64,000 nucleotides of DNA from Schauerella fraxinea. Its GTDB lineage: Bacteria > Pseudomonadota > Gammaproteobacteria > Burkholderiales > Burkholderiaceae_B. The DNA lies in the NCBI GenBank assembly GCA_030849965.1, contig JAVDKL010000001.1:974554-1038553 (forward strand), read 5' to 3'. The stretch's first letter is position 1. Each line of letters begins with the position of its first letter. Below the pieces are notes generated by a model that saw only the letters and a program-made list of their open reading frames with translations, did no database searches and had not been told where the DNA came from. Positions 24,001 through 27,398 of the stretch are shown here, piece after piece. The position numbers and the translations under genes were made by a program.

Positions 24001-24607
24001 ACTGACGGGTTCGGAAGCCAACGACATCATTCAAGGTACAGATGGCAAGGACGTCATCACCGGCGGACTTGGCAACGACACCATCTACGGCGGCAGCGGC
24101 GACGACATCATCGACGGCGGCAGCGGTAACGATATGTTGTATGGCGGCACAGGTGCCGACACGCTCAAGGGCGGAGAGGGCAACGACGTGCTGTATGGCA
24201 ACGAGGGCCGCGACACGTTGATCGGCGGCAAGGGTGACGACATTCTGTACGGCGGAACGGGCAGCGATACGTTCAAATGGGAGCTCAATGATCAAGGCAG
24301 CAAGGCCACGCCGGCTGTCGACACGATCAAGGATTTCTCCACGGCGACAGTGGCAGCGGGCGGCGATGTGCTCGATCTGAAAGATCTTTTGGTGGGCGAG
24401 AACGACGGCAATCTCACCCAATACCTGAACATCAAGAAAGATGGCGCCAATACGGTGATCGACGTGAGCACGTCCGGCAACGTGGCGACTCAAGTGGATC
24501 AAAAAATCGTGCTCGAAAACGTCGACTTGACCAACAACAATGCGCTGACCAATCAGCAGATCATCAACGATCTGCTCCAAAAAGGAAAACTGCAGACGGA
24601 TCACTGA
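2..24607 (+). CDS. Giant RTX/VCBS-repeat adhesin, LapA-like (5' end outside window)
   Basis: The reading frame is open from base 2 to the TGA at 24605, giving 8201 visible residues. The N-terminus, where a LapG cleavage site would be expected, lies upstream of the window. Nearly all of it is VCBS-type beta-sandwich repeats with the signatures VTED, GSLSI, W-T-Y and GTND. Two homogeneous repeat families are followed by a mixed C-terminal head: cadherin-like, PA14-like, VCBS, a von Willebrand A domain with a DTSGS MIDAS motif at 22205-22219, and a second PA14-like domain. RTX nonapeptides (GGxGxDxx) and a hydrophobic tail typical of type I secretion substrates come last. It is probably exported by a type I system and held at the outer membrane as a biofilm adhesin. 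The adjacent lapG and lapD support this. The secretion genes are not in the window. The repeats show no frameshift or stop. Confidence 0.95.
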   Translation, partial: SFSIGTDGAWTYSLNNTAANVQALAQGEQRQEVFTVTSADGTVSQVTVTVIGTNDAAVIAGQGTGTVTEDQITTASGTLTVTDADVGQATFTAQTGTAGTYGSFSIGTDGAWTYTLNNTAANVQALAQGEQRQEVFTVTSADGTVSQVTVTVIGTNDAAVIAGQSTGTVTEDQITTASGTLTATDADAGQATFTAQTGTAGTYGAFSIGTDGAWTYSLNNTAANVQALAQGEQRQEVFTVTSADGTVSQVTVTVIGTNDAAVIAGQGTGTATEDQTTTASGTLTVTDADAGQATFTAQTGTAGTYGSFSIGTDGAWTYTLNNTAANVQALAQGEQRQEIFTVTSADGTVSQVTVTVIGTNDAAVIAGQGTGTVTEDSALTASGTLTATDADAGQATFTAQTGTAGTYGAFSIGTDGAWTYSLNNTAANVQALAQGEQRQEVFTVTSADGTVSQVTVTVIGTNDAAVIAGQGTGTVTEDQITTASGTLTVTDVDAGQATFTAQTATAGTYGSFSIGTDGAWTYALNNTAANVQALAQGEQRQEIFTVTSADGTVSQVTVTVVGTNDAAVIGGQSSGTVTEDQTTTASGTLTVTDADAGQATFTAQTATAGTYGSFSIGTDGAWTYALNNAAANVQALAQGEQRQEIFTVTSADGTVSQVTVTVVGTNDAAVIGGQSSGAVTEDQITTASGTLTVTDADAGQATFTAQTATAGTYGSFSIGTDGAWTYALNNAAANVQALAQGEQRQEIFTVTSADGTISQVTVTVIGTNDAAVIAGQGTGTVTEDQVTTASGTLTVTDADAGQATFTAQTGTAGTYGAFSIGTDGAWTYTLNNAAANVQVLAQGEQRQEIFTVTSADGTISQVTVTVIGTNDAAVIAGQGTGTVTEDQTTTASGTLTVTDADAGQATFTAQTATAGTYGAFSIGTDGAWTYALNNAAANVQALAQGEQRQEVFTVTSADGTVSQVTVTVIGTNDAAVIAGQGTGTVTEDQTTTASGTLTVTDADVGQATFTAQTGTAGAYGSFSIGTDGAWTYTLNNTAANVQALAQGEQRQEVFTVTSADGTVSQVTVTVIGTNDAAVIAGQGTGTVTEDQVTTASGTLTVSDADAGQATFTAQTGTAGTYGAFSIGTDGAWTYTLDNNAANVQALAQGEQRQEIFTVTSADGTVSQVTVTVIGTNDAAVIAGQGTGTVTEDSVLTASGTLTVTDADAGQATFTAQTATAGTYGAFSIGTDGAWTYALNNAAANVQALAQGEQRQEVFTVTSADGTVSQVTVTVIGTNDAAVIAGQGTGTVTEDQITTASGTLTVTDVDAGQATFTAQTATAGTYGSFSIGTDGAWTYTLNNASANVQALAQGEQRQEVFTVTSVDGTVSQVTVTVIGTNDAAVIAGQGTGTVTEDSVLTASGTLTVNDADAGQATFTAQTGTAGTYGSFSIGTEGAWTYSLNNAAANVQALAQGEQRQEIFTVTSADGTVSQVTVTVIGTNDAAVIAGQGTGTVTEDQITTASGTLTVSDADAGQATFTAQAGTAGTYGSFSIGTDGAWTYTLNNAAANVQALAQGEQRQEIFTVTSADGTVSQVTVTVIGTNDAAVIAGQGAGTVTEDSVLTASGTLTVTDADAGQATFTAQAGTAGTYGAFSIGTDGAWTYTLNNTAANVQALAQGEQRQEVFTVTSADGTVSQVTVTVVGTNDAAVIAGQGTGTVTEDQTTTASGALTVTDADAGQATFTAQAGTAGTYGSFSIGADGAWTYTLNNAAANVQALAQGEQRQEIFTVTSADGTVSQVTVTVIGTNDAAVIAGQGAGTVTEDSVLTASGTLTVTDADAGQATFTAQAGTAGTYGSFSIGADGAWTYTLNNTAANVQALAQGEQRQEIFTVTSADGTVSQVTVTVIGTNDAAVIAGQGTGTVTEDSVLTASGTVTVTDADAGQATFTAQTATAGTYGAFSIGTDGAWTYTLNNTAANVQALAQGEQRQEIFTVTSADGTVSQVTVTVIGTNDAAVIAGQGTGTVTEDSVLTASGTLTVTDADAGQATFTAQSGTAGTYGSFSIGTDGAWTYTLNNAAANLQALAQGEQRQEVFTVKSVDGTVSQVTVTVIGTNDAAVIAGQGTGTVTEDQTTTASGTLTVTDADAGQATFTAQSGTAGTYGSFSISTDGAWTYTLNNTAANVQALAQGEQRQEIFTVTSADGTVSQVTVTVIGTNDAAVIAGQGTGTVTEDSVLTASGTLTVTDADAGQATFTAQTGTAGTYGSFSIGTDGAWTYTLNNTAANVQALAQGEQRQEMFTVTSADGTVSQVTVTVIGTNDAAVIAGQGTGNVTEDTAVNANGSLVSTGMLTISDADAGQSTFQAGTAVPVGSTLGSLSITANGAWTYNVANSDVQYLAAGQTKVESFTVSAADGTTTVVTVTITGTNDVPTFVGAATGTVTEDTAVNVDGNLVSSGTLIVTDADAGQSTFQAGTAVPVGSTLGSLSIAANGTWIYNVANNAVQYLAAGETKTESFTVAAADGTTTIVTVTITGTNDVPTFTGVNSGAVTQDNAVSTGGDLVSSGSLVVADADANQSTFNAGPGVPVGSTVGSLSIAENGTWTYNVANSAVQYLAAGETKPESFTVFAADGTTTVVTVTITGTNDVPTFSGTSAGSVTEDNAVNVDGNLVSSGTLTIADADAGQSTFKAGTAIPVGSTLGSLSIAENGTWTYNVANSAVQYLAAGQTKVESFTVSAADGTTTVVTVTITGTNDVPTFSGAATGTVTEDTAVNANGNLVSSGTLTISDADAGQSTFKAGTAVPVGTTLGSLSIAENGAWTYNVANSAVQYLAAGQTKVESFTVSAADGTTTVITVTITGTNDVPTFSGANAGAVTEDTAVNANGNLVSSGTLTISDADAGQGTFTAGTAVPVGSTLGSLSITENGTWTYNVANSAVQYLAAGQTKTESFTVSAADGTTTVITVTITGTNDVPTFAGAATGAVTEDTAVNANGNLVSSGTLTISDADAGQSTFKAGTAVPVGSTLGSLSIAENGTWTYNVANSAVQYLAAGQTKIESFTVAAADGTTTVVTVTITGTNDVPTFAGAATGTVTEDTAVNANGNLVSSGTLTISDADAGQSTFKAGTAVPVGSTLGSLSIAENGTWTYNVANSAVQYLAAGQTKVESFTVSAADGTTTVVTVTITGTNDVPTFSGAAAGTVTEDTAVNANGNLVSSGTLTISDADAGQSTFKAGTAVPVGTTLGSLSIAENGTWTYNVANSAVQYLAAGQTKLESFTVAAADGTTTVVTVTITGTNDVPTFSGAATGTVTEDTAVNANGNLVSSGTLTISDADAGQSTFKAGTAMPVGTTLGSLSIAENGTWTYNVANSAVQYLAAGQTKIESFTVSAADGTTTVVTVTITGTNDVPTFAGAATGTVTEDTAVNANGNLVSSGTLTISDADAGQSTFKAGTAVPVGSTLGSLSIAENGTWTYNVANSAVQYLAAGQTKVESFTVSAADGTTTVVTVTITGTNDVPTFAGASAGTVTEDTAVNANGNLVSSGALTISDADAGQSTFKAGTAVPVGSTLGSLSIAENGTWTYNVANSAVQYLAAGQTKVESFTVSAADGTTTVVTVTITGTNDVPTFAGASAGTVTEDTAVNANGNLVSSGALTISDADAGQSTFKPGTAVPVGSTLGSLSVAENGTWIYNVANGAVQYLAAGQTKVESFTVSAADGTTTVVTVTITGTNDVPTFAGAATGTVNEDTAVNANGNLVSSGTLTISDADAGQSTFKAGAAVPVGSTLGSLSIAENGTWTYNVANSAVQYLAAGQTKVESFTVAAADGTTTVVTVTITGTNDVPTFSGTNAGAVTEDTAVNANGNLVSSGTLTISDADAGQSSFKAGTAVPVGTTLGSLSIAENGTWTYNVSNSAVQYLAAGQTKVESFTVSAADGTTTVVTVTITGTNDVPTFAGAATGTVTEDTAVNANGNLVSSGTLTISDADAGQNTFKAGTAVPVSTTLGSLSIAENGTWTYNVSNSAVQYLAAGQTKLESFTVAAADGTTTVVTVTITGTNDVPTFAGAATGTVTEDTAVNANGNLVSSGTLTISDADAGQSAFKAGTAVPVGSTLGSLSITANGNWTYNVPNNAAQYLAAGQTKLESFTVAAADGTTTVVTVTITGTNDVPTFAGAATGTVTEDTAVNANGNLVSSGTLTISDADAGQSTFKAGTAVPVGNTLGSLSIAENGTWTYNVANSAVQYLAAGQTKVESFTVSAADGTTTVVTVTIAGTNDVPTFAGAATGTVTEDTAVNANGNLVSSGTLTISDADAGQSAFKAGAAVPVGSTLGSLSIAENGTWTYNVANSAVQYLAAGQTKVESFTVSAADGTTTVVTVTITGTNDVPTFSGAATGTVTEDTAVNINGNLVSSGSLIITDADAGQSTFKAGTAVPVGTTLGSLSIADNGTWTYNVANSAVQYLAAGQTKTESFTVSAADGTTTVVTVTITGTNDTATFSGAVTGTVTEDANVTNSNLTASGKLNVSDLDSGESSFKAGAATAANGTLGSLTINAAGQWNYAVANSAVQYLGAGVTKDEIFTVQSADGTTQTITVKIVGVNDAAVIGGVTTGNVTEDANVSNNNLSTTGKLTITDVDAGEASFQAGTGTPASGTLGSLTVNAAGEWTYTVSNASVQYLNSNQTKDEVFTVLAKDGTAQTVTITIHGTNEAAVIGGVTTGTVVEDGTLHVEGQLTATSSDAGAVGFNPAWITSQYGMLVVDANGKWVYDLNNSTDAVQTLRGGETREDAFIITAKDGTTQTVTITVVGTNDVANISGTFSGTVTEDTAWNGQVSGYMSIQDRDAGEGKSFNASNTTTSYGTFTMTTGGQWTYTLNNSAPSVQALGAGKSYVETFAIVTDDGTTRNITVTINGTNDAPVIGGATTGTVVEDANVVNGNLTTAGQLNITDVDTGEAVFRAGTGTPANGTLGSLAIGTDGKWNYSVANSAVQYLAAGQTKVESFTVLSADGTPAIINVTITGTNDVPTFSGAPTGTVTEDTAVTNTGNLVSTGTLTISDADAGQSTFKAGTAVPVGSTLGSLSIAENGTWTYNVANSAVQYLAAGQMKVESFTVSAADGTTTVVTVTITGTNDVPTFAGAATGTVTEDTAVNANGNLVSSGTLTISDADAGQSTFKAGTAVPVGSTLGSLSIAENGTWTYNVANSAVQYLAAGQTKTESFTVSAADGTTTVVTVTITGTNDVPTFAGAATGTVTEDTAVNANGNLVSSGTLTISDADAGQGTFKAGTAVPVGSTLGSLSIAENGTWTYSVANSAVQYLAAGQTKLESFTVSAADGTTTVVTVTITGTNDVPTFAGAATGTVTEDTAVNANGNLVSSGTLTISDVDAGQSTFKAGTAVPVGTTLGSLSIAENGTWTYNVANSAVQYLAAGQTKTESFTVSAADGTTTVVTVTITGTNDIPTFAGAATGTVTEDTAINANGNLVSSGTLTISDADAGQSTFKAGTAVPVGSTLGSLSIAANGAWTYNVPNSAVQYLAAGQTKVESFTVSAADGTTTVVTVTITGTNDVPTFAGAVTGAVTEDTAVTANGNLVSSGTLTISDADAGQSTFKAGTAVPVGTTFGSLSIAENGTWTYNVSNSAVQYLAAGQTKLESFTVAAADGTTTVVTVTITGTNDVPTFAGAATGTVTEDTAVNANGNLVSSGTLTISDADAGQSTFKAGTAVPVGSTLGSLSIAANGAWTYNVPNSAVQYLAAGQTKVESFTVSAADGTTTVVTVTITGTNDVPTFAGAVTGAVTEDTAVTANGNLVSSGTLTISDADAGQSTFKAGAAVPVGSTLGSLSIAENGTWTYNVANSAVQYLAAGQTKIESFTVSAADGTTTVVTVTITGTNDVPTFSGTNAGAVTEDTAVNANGTLVSSGTLTISDADAGQSTFKAGTAVPVGSTLGSLSIAENGTWTYNVANSAVQYLAAGQTTVESFTVAAADGTTTVVMVTITGTNDVPTFSGANAGAVTEDTAVNANGNLVSSGTLTISDADAGQSTFKAGTAVPVGTTLGSLSIAENGTWTYNVANSAIQYIAAGQTKIESFTVSAADGTTTVVTVTITGTNDVPTFAGAATGTVTEDTAVNANGNLVSTGTLTISDADASQSTFKAGTAVPVGSTLGSLSIAENGTWTYNVANAAVQYLTAGQTKVESFTVAAADGTTTVVTVTITGTNDVPTFTGAATGTVTEDTAVNANGNLVSTGTLVVNDADTGQSTFKAGTAVAVGSVLGSLSIATNGAWTYNVANNAVQYLAAGQTKLESFTVTTADGTTTVITVTITGTNDIPTFSGVATGAVTEDTVVNANGNLVSTGTLTIADVDAGQSSFKAGTAVPVGATLGSLSIAENGTWTYNVANSAVQYLAAGATKTESFTVSAADGTTTVVTVTITGTNDIPTFSGAATGTVTEDTNANSQGSLVSTGTLIVTDADSGEATFKAGTATAVGNALGSLSIAANGAWTYSVANSAVQYLGANQTKVEQFTVQSADGTTKTISVTITGTNDAPIATADTGTVGEDNTLTVSAGNGVLANDSDIDAGSTLVVSAVNNSAANLGMAIAGSAGGTFTLKADGSYVFNPGQDFQALTEGATKTTSVSYTVSDGQGGVATTTLTVTVTGAVDKPTITVVPHALTAAETGALSTSQGLTINYYQGVGVNDAAYKTAGSLQGLVDGKTPTTTTTDGSAFDRNVAVGDVYAIKGLMFLEAGKSYTFSGYWDDTMQFKVGDTAVLTKDFNNYGNYQTVTIQPTVSGYYPLEVYMTNNDGAGRLSLMVGVDGGTATSITSGAFAVYPSVAALQAGALDFSPVQKDAGGYSFYAVKEDQGVTGTRIELGTPTAALTDTIGPNETLKVSVTNIPAGTVLTDAAGHSVTITSATQVVSLTDWSLATLKLLPPTGFVGVIALNYTATAEGINGGTASASTTQNVFVFPLTPNAGAVTEDSSPTTLSATSTLLLRGADDQAVVFKAGSGVGASGTLGTLTIDAAGKWTYSVDNSRVQFLGAGETRQETFTVTTAANATQTITVTVTGVNDVPTITGARTGDVTEDLNANAQGNLTASGALAAADADQNQSGFVTTVTPGVGVLGSLSIDAAGKWSYAVANSKVQYLGAGETRVETFTVSTLDGTTQTISVTIKGTNDATVFGGATTGTVTEDTNVVNGKLTTSGVLTFADPDQNQSTISTTVTPAAGNLGTLTMSSTGAWTYSVDNSKTQYLNSDTTRIENFTVTSQDGTQQVISVTIKGTNDAPVLTSSSATVSEEGLAGGLKDTAGTSDTTDAASFTGKIGIVDVDNTTFKVSLTPPTTTLTSGGLTVTWKISTDGMTLTGSTTAKDVIKVVMDASGNYSVNLLGGLDHPVKGSEDTLSFNVGVTVNDGSASSTTQLAITVEDDSPIAQSSTANIFQPTATTNLLLMLDTSGSMAEKFTNSSGVTMTRLDAMKAAVNSMLDKYADLGDVRVQGVSFNSTAQNATSWMTVAQAKTYLTYLTANGGTNYDDALAKAQTAFNTSGKLAGGNNVAYFFSDGEPTMSNQTNSVNNPGNTTDPTLGDGIDAKEQAAWEAFLVANKINTFAVGMGSDVSATYLNPISYDGQKSVDNNATGTVIVSNLSQLTSTVLSTVPTREATGGLGYDGTAQTGRFGGDGGSIKAITVSGLTYTYDATKNTVTTTGTLSGGTKGTFDSNSHALTITTAMGGKFVIDIVEGNYSYTAAVDKTGKEVFGYTLTDSDGDTASSTLTVNVYGASSTSAISSSALGLSGEYYGYNDVNKNTWFTTWRVHSDDATQGNLASIKSVETIINGRAGVSLTGTSASAASAATDAVFTAKTLNYGNVTSDLGLNTTTTGTSAGKTVAASTSMSPSNLYTFLDNNNATDDEKSLKVLSGSTLGKTTDAAMRMVGAAYFANGFYDFKITADDGYRLIIDNVVILAFDGITSVANKAVTGVDISAGFHTIELLYWDQGGNASMKVEYKASEAASYDVMSTDNIPMFSSSGAPNLSALQDIVQNDDGTYSIRTGQELTGSEANDIIQGTDGKDVITGGLGNDTIYGGSGDDIIDGGSGNDMLYGGTGADTLKGGEGNDVLYGNEGRDTLIGGKGDDILYGGTGSDTFKWELNDQGSKATPAVDTIKDFSTATVAAGGDVLDLKDLLVGENDGNLTQYLNIKKDGANTVIDVSTSGNVATQVDQKIVLENVDLTNNNALTNQQIINDLLQKGKLQTDH
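188..6919 (+). repeat. Array A: 22 tandem 306-bp VCBS units
   Basis: Units begin at the GTGTVTED motif and are 102 residues each. The first full unit starts at 188 and the family change is at 6920. The difference of 6732 bp is exactly 22 x 306, so no unit has a net indel. A partial unit occupies 2-187 and more presumably precede the window. Units vary mainly at a few positions: TEDQ-x-TTASG against TEDS-x-LTASG, TYGSFS against TYGAFS, QTGTAG against QTATAG, and EVF against EIF. Confidence 0.95.
6920..13399 (+). repeat. Array B1: 20 tandem 324-bp VCBS units
   Basis: Units of 108 residues have the core VTEDTAVNANGNLVSSG, then TFKAGTAVPVG, ENGTWTYNVANSAVQYL and GTNDVPTF. From 6920 to the first divergent unit at 13400 is 6480 bp, exactly 20 x 324. 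The first unit joins array A in register at the GTG-VTED segment. Adjacent units around 10380 to 10910 are almost identical in DNA, suggesting recent duplication. Confidence 0.95.
13400..14977 (+). repeat. Five divergent VCBS units between the two B arrays
   Basis: This stretch of 526 residues holds five VCBS units whose sequence differs from both families (for example TEDANVTNSNLTASG, VEDGTLHVEGQL and TEDTAWNGQVSG). Each keeps the VTED/VVED start, the tryptophan-tyrosine core and the GTND or GVND end. They separate two otherwise similar B arrays and may be older units that escaped homogenisation. Confidence 0.85.
14978..19513 (+). repeat. Array B2: 14 tandem 324-bp VCBS units
   Basis: The same 108-residue family as array B1 resumes at 14978. 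The interval from 14978 to 19190 is 13 x 324 exactly, and a fourteenth, somewhat divergent unit (TEDTNANSQGSL) runs to about 19513. A 358-bp segment at 16305-16662 recurs without mismatch at 16953-17310, an offset of exactly two units. Confidence 0.92.
19514..23890 (+). other. Adhesin C-terminal head: cadherin-like, PA14-like, VCBS, vWA, PA14-like domains
   Basis: A cadherin-like unit (VGEDNTLTVSAGNGVLANDSD) fills about 19500-19860. A PA14-like module with a GLTINYYQG start and YWDDTMQF core follows to about 20310. Three VCBS units lie at about 20770-21710. A von Willebrand A domain with LMLDTSGSM runs about 22180-22800. An Ig-like stretch comes next, then a second PA14-like domain (GLSGEYYG, FKITADDGYRLIIDN) at about 23215-23890. 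Known LapA-type adhesins place ligand-binding modules in this part. Here the ligand is unknown, and PA14 suggests a glycan. Confidence 0.75.
24009..24604 (+). other. RTX calcium-binding nonapeptides and type I secretion signal region
   Basis: From about 24009 to 24277 the protein has tandem GGxGxDxxxx repeats (GGLGNDTIY, GGSGDDIID, GGSGNDMLY, GGTGADTLK and others), which form a calcium-binding beta roll in this family. The last 110 residues contain the FKWELND/DTIKDFS pattern and a LENVDL-type ending common in type I secretion C-terminal targets of large adhesins. Confidence 0.88.
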
Positions 24608-24633
24608 TACTTCGGCAAGTTATTTGCTTATTG

Positions 24634-24659
24634 CGCCGGGCTTGCATTTGAGTCCGGCG
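24634..24659 (+). terminator. Weak hairpin after the adhesin gene
   Basis: A 6-bp inverted repeat CGCCGG ... CCGGCG encloses a 14-base loop 27 bases after the adhesin stop. There is no T-run, so it is at best a weak or factor-assisted terminator. Confidence 0.25.
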
Positions 24660-24682
24660 TGCGATGACACAAACGGCCTGTA

Positions 24683-24711
24683 TTCAATTGTGATTAACGT
24701 AACAATATAGT
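24683..24711 (+). promoter_or_regulatory. Candidate promoter for lapG-lapD operon
   Basis: An AT-rich island (about 24680-24740) contains TTCAAT and, 17 bases later, TATAGT (24706-24711), one mismatch from the sigma-70 -10 hexamer. The -35 match is poor. The position, 35 bases before the lapG ATG, is suitable. Confidence 0.3.
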
Positions 24712-24745
24712 TAACTTGTATTACTTGTGAATTACACTATGTTTC

Positions 24746-25426
24746 ATGCGCCTACGCCGCCATCGCTTCTTCTCGGTTTTTCTGGTCGGCGTTACGCTTC
24801 AAATTCTGGCATTGCTTCTTTCGAGCTCAAACGCGCTCGAAATCGATACCGGTCTACTGGAGCGGACAGCTGTTACCCGTTACGGGCCGCGCGCAGCAAG
24901 CGAGGTGGCGGACTGGCTACGCCTCATGCAGCAAAATGCAGGAGCGACGGAAGGCGACAAGTTGACACTCGTTAATCGGTTCTGGAACCAGCGCGTCCGT
25001 GAAGCGGAAGACATCGCCGTCTGGGGCCAGGTCGATTACTGGGCAACGCCACTGGAGTCGCTGGCGCGCGGAGCAGGCGACTGCGAAGACTTTGCCATCG
25101 GCAAGTACTTCTCGCTCGTGCGCATGGGAGTCGATAGTGCCAAGCTCAGATTTATTTACGTGCGCGCCAAGTTAAGTGATGGCCCGCCCAACGGCATTGC
25201 GCATATGGTCTTGGGCTATTACGCCACACCTACCGCCGTGCCGCTGGTGCTGGACAGTTTGAACAAGGAAATTCTGCCGGCCAGCCGCCGGCCGGACCTC
25301 ACACCGGTATTTAGCTTTAATGCCGAAGGCGTATATGTCGCCGGCGCGGCGACTGCACCGGTCGATCGGGTCAGCCGTTGGCAGGATTTACTTGCGCGCA
25401 TGCAACAGGAAGGATTCAGGCCGTAG
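24746..25426 (+). CDS. lapG: LapG-type periplasmic cysteine protease (BTLCP family)
   Basis: Bacterial transglutaminase-like cysteine proteinase of 226 residues. In the Lap system LapG cuts the N-terminal anchor of the giant adhesin and releases it from the cell. The protein has a signal-like segment (residues 1-30, ending SSSNA). The predicted catalytic triad is visible as Cys113 in GDCEDFA, His153 in AHMVLGY and Asp170 in LVLDSLN. The Cys-His-Asp order and spacing fit the family. It lies 138 bp after the adhesin stop and 19 bp before lapD, so it is probably cotranscribed with lapD. An ATG at 24739 is in another frame and opens only a short ORF. Confidence 0.93.
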   Translation: MRLRRHRFFSVFLVGVTLQILALLLSSSNALEIDTGLLERTAVTRYGPRAASEVADWLRLMQQNAGATEGDKLTLVNRFWNQRVREAEDIAVWGQVDYWATPLESLARGAGDCEDFAIGKYFSLVRMGVDSAKLRFIYVRAKLSDGPPNGIAHMVLGYYATPTAVPLVLDSLNKEILPASRRPDLTPVFSFNAEGVYVAGAATAPVDRVSRWQDLLARMQQEGFRP

Positions 25427-25445
25427 GCTTGGGATACACCGAATT

Positions 25446-27398
25446 ATGTCCATACTCCGTCAACTGCTCATCAGCGTCACTCTGGCGATTGGCATCGTGC
25501 TTTTGGGAACGCTCGTCCTGAGTGTGACCTCGGCGCGCAGTTACCTGAATGATCAGTTGAAAGTGCAAAGCGAAGACGGCGCCACATCGTTGGCGCTCAC
25601 GCTCTCTCAACCGGCCAACAACAATCCGGTTACCCAGGAACTTCTTATTTCGGCAATCTTCGACAGCGGCCACTTCGAGTTGGTCCGCTTGGAGGACCCG
25701 CAAGGCACCCCGCTGATCGAGCGTCGCAACACGGATATTCAGGTCAACACGCCTGCGTGGTTCCGACAGTTGGTGCCCGTGAGCGTGCAGGCCGCCACGC
25801 GCGGGGTATCGGACGGCTGGACGCAGATCGGCTCGGTGACGCTGGTCGCGAACGCCGCATATGCCTTGGAAACGTTGTGGCGCAACAGTCTGCGCTTGGT
25901 CATGCTGGCGATCATCGCCGGACTGCTCTGGGCGCTGTTTGCCGTGGCGCTGGTGCGCTGGCTCGAACTGCGGCTGTTGCGTGAGGTGAGCGAACAGGTC
26001 CGTGCGCTAGGCACCGGCGGCTTCAAAGGTGAAGCACGCCCGCGCGTACGCGAATTCTCGGCCGTGGCCGAGGCCGTAAACGAAACGCGGGACGTAATCA
26101 AGGCAACAGCGGTAGAACACAACGCCAAGATCGAACTCCTGACGCTCGAACTCAACCGCGATCCCGTCACCGGACTGGCCAACCGCAAGTACTTCGTCAA
26201 TGAGTTTCGTCGTGCGCTCACGCCCGGCGGCGGCAATCATCAAGGCCGTGGCCACTTGATTTTGTTCCGTCAGCGCGACTTGGCGGCGATCAATCGCCAT
26301 ATGCCACGCGACTTCACCGACCAATGGCTGCGTTCCGTTGGCGAACGAACAACGAAACTGTTGCAGTGGCTCAATGCCGGCCAGCATGTGCTGGCGCGTT
26401 TGAACGGTTCGGACTTCGCCGTGCTCCTCCCGGGCATCGAAGCCCCTCAGGCCACGATGATTGCCGAACGCATTCGCCTCGAACTCCGTTCGGCGCGGAT
26501 TCCAGTAGGCGAAGGCGCTCTGTGCCGCTGGGCGCTGGCCGTGGCCGACTTCACCCCCGATCAATCCGCCGGCAACGTCCTGGCGGAGTTGGACCATGCG
26601 TTGATGCAATCGGAAAGTGCGGGAGATGATACGGTCATCATCACCCAGGACGTCTTTCACGTTCGGCCAGGTACCGGAGAATATGCATGGAAGGATGCGA
26701 TTCTGACCGCACTCGAGCAGCACCGATTCTCGCTGACGACCGAGCCGATTCGCTCGATCGACGGCAACGTCGTGCGCGAAGAAGCCACACTGGTTTTGCA
26801 CAGCGACGGCTCGCCGGAACCGATTCCGGCAACGCTCTTCATTCCTCCGGCCGTGCGTCTTGGCCTTGCGGCCGAATGCGATATTCAGGCCGCCCGCCTG
26901 GGACTCGATTGGCTGGTGTCCAATCCCACCCTGTCGCTCACCGTTCGCCTGTCGTTGCCATCATTGGCGCAACCGCGCTTTCTGGAGCGTCTGGATGCGA
27001 TGCTCGCCGACCGCCACGATTTAACGCAACGTCTTTTCCTTGAAGTCGACGCGCACGGTCTGGTGGAGCAGCACGACCTGGTTTGCCGTCTTGCTGTCGA
27101 TGCGCAAAAGCACGGCGTGCGGATCGGCTTGCGCCGCTTGGCACAACAGTTCGGCGCGTTGACGCAATTGCACACCCTGCCCCTGAGTTACCTGAAGCTC
27201 GGTGGTGGATTCGTGAGCACGATGACTCAGAGTCCCGGTAGCCAATTGCTGACCGCATCGGTGATCGAAACCGCTAAACCCCTGGGGATTGAGGTATACG
27301 CGGAAGACGTTCCCGATCGGGAGACGCAGGAAATTCTGGCTTCCCTGGGCGTGCGCGTCATGCGCGGCCCGGGTGTTGCGACCACCTCGATTACATGA
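25446..27398 (+). CDS. lapD: LapD-type c-di-GMP receptor with degenerate GGDEF and EAL domains
   Basis: Inner-membrane protein of 650 residues, close to the length of Pseudomonas LapD. Layout: TM1 (about 10-30); a periplasmic LapD/MoxY N-terminal domain (about 31-147); TM2 (about 150-170); a HAMP linker (about 171-222); GGDEF-like (about 236-400); EAL-like (about 415-650). The GGDEF signature reads NGSDF (320-324) and the EAL signature reads EAT (446-448), so both enzymes should be dead and the EAL domain should act as a c-di-GMP sensor. A Gly-Trp at 124-125 matches the Trp that inserts into LapG in the known complex. The ATG at 25446 is preferred over an upstream in-frame start inside lapG. 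Its stop overlaps the next gene by ATGA. Confidence 0.93.
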   Translation: MSILRQLLISVTLAIGIVLLGTLVLSVTSARSYLNDQLKVQSEDGATSLALTLSQPANNNPVTQELLISAIFDSGHFELVRLEDPQGTPLIERRNTDIQVNTPAWFRQLVPVSVQAATRGVSDGWTQIGSVTLVANAAYALETLWRNSLRLVMLAIIAGLLWALFAVALVRWLELRLLREVSEQVRALGTGGFKGEARPRVREFSAVAEAVNETRDVIKATAVEHNAKIELLTLELNRDPVTGLANRKYFVNEFRRALTPGGGNHQGRGHLILFRQRDLAAINRHMPRDFTDQWLRSVGERTTKLLQWLNAGQHVLARLNGSDFAVLLPGIEAPQATMIAERIRLELRSARIPVGEGALCRWALAVADFTPDQSAGNVLAELDHALMQSESAGDDTVIITQDVFHVRPGTGEYAWKDAILTALEQHRFSLTTEPIRSIDGNVVREEATLVLHSDGSPEPIPATLFIPPAVRLGLAAECDIQAARLGLDWLVSNPTLSLTVRLSLPSLAQPRFLERLDAMLADRHDLTQRLFLEVDAHGLVEQHDLVCRLAVDAQKHGVRIGLRRLAQQFGALTQLHTLPLSYLKLGGGFVSTMTQSPGSQLLTASVIETAKPLGIEVYAEDVPDRETQEILASLGVRVMRGPGVATTSIT

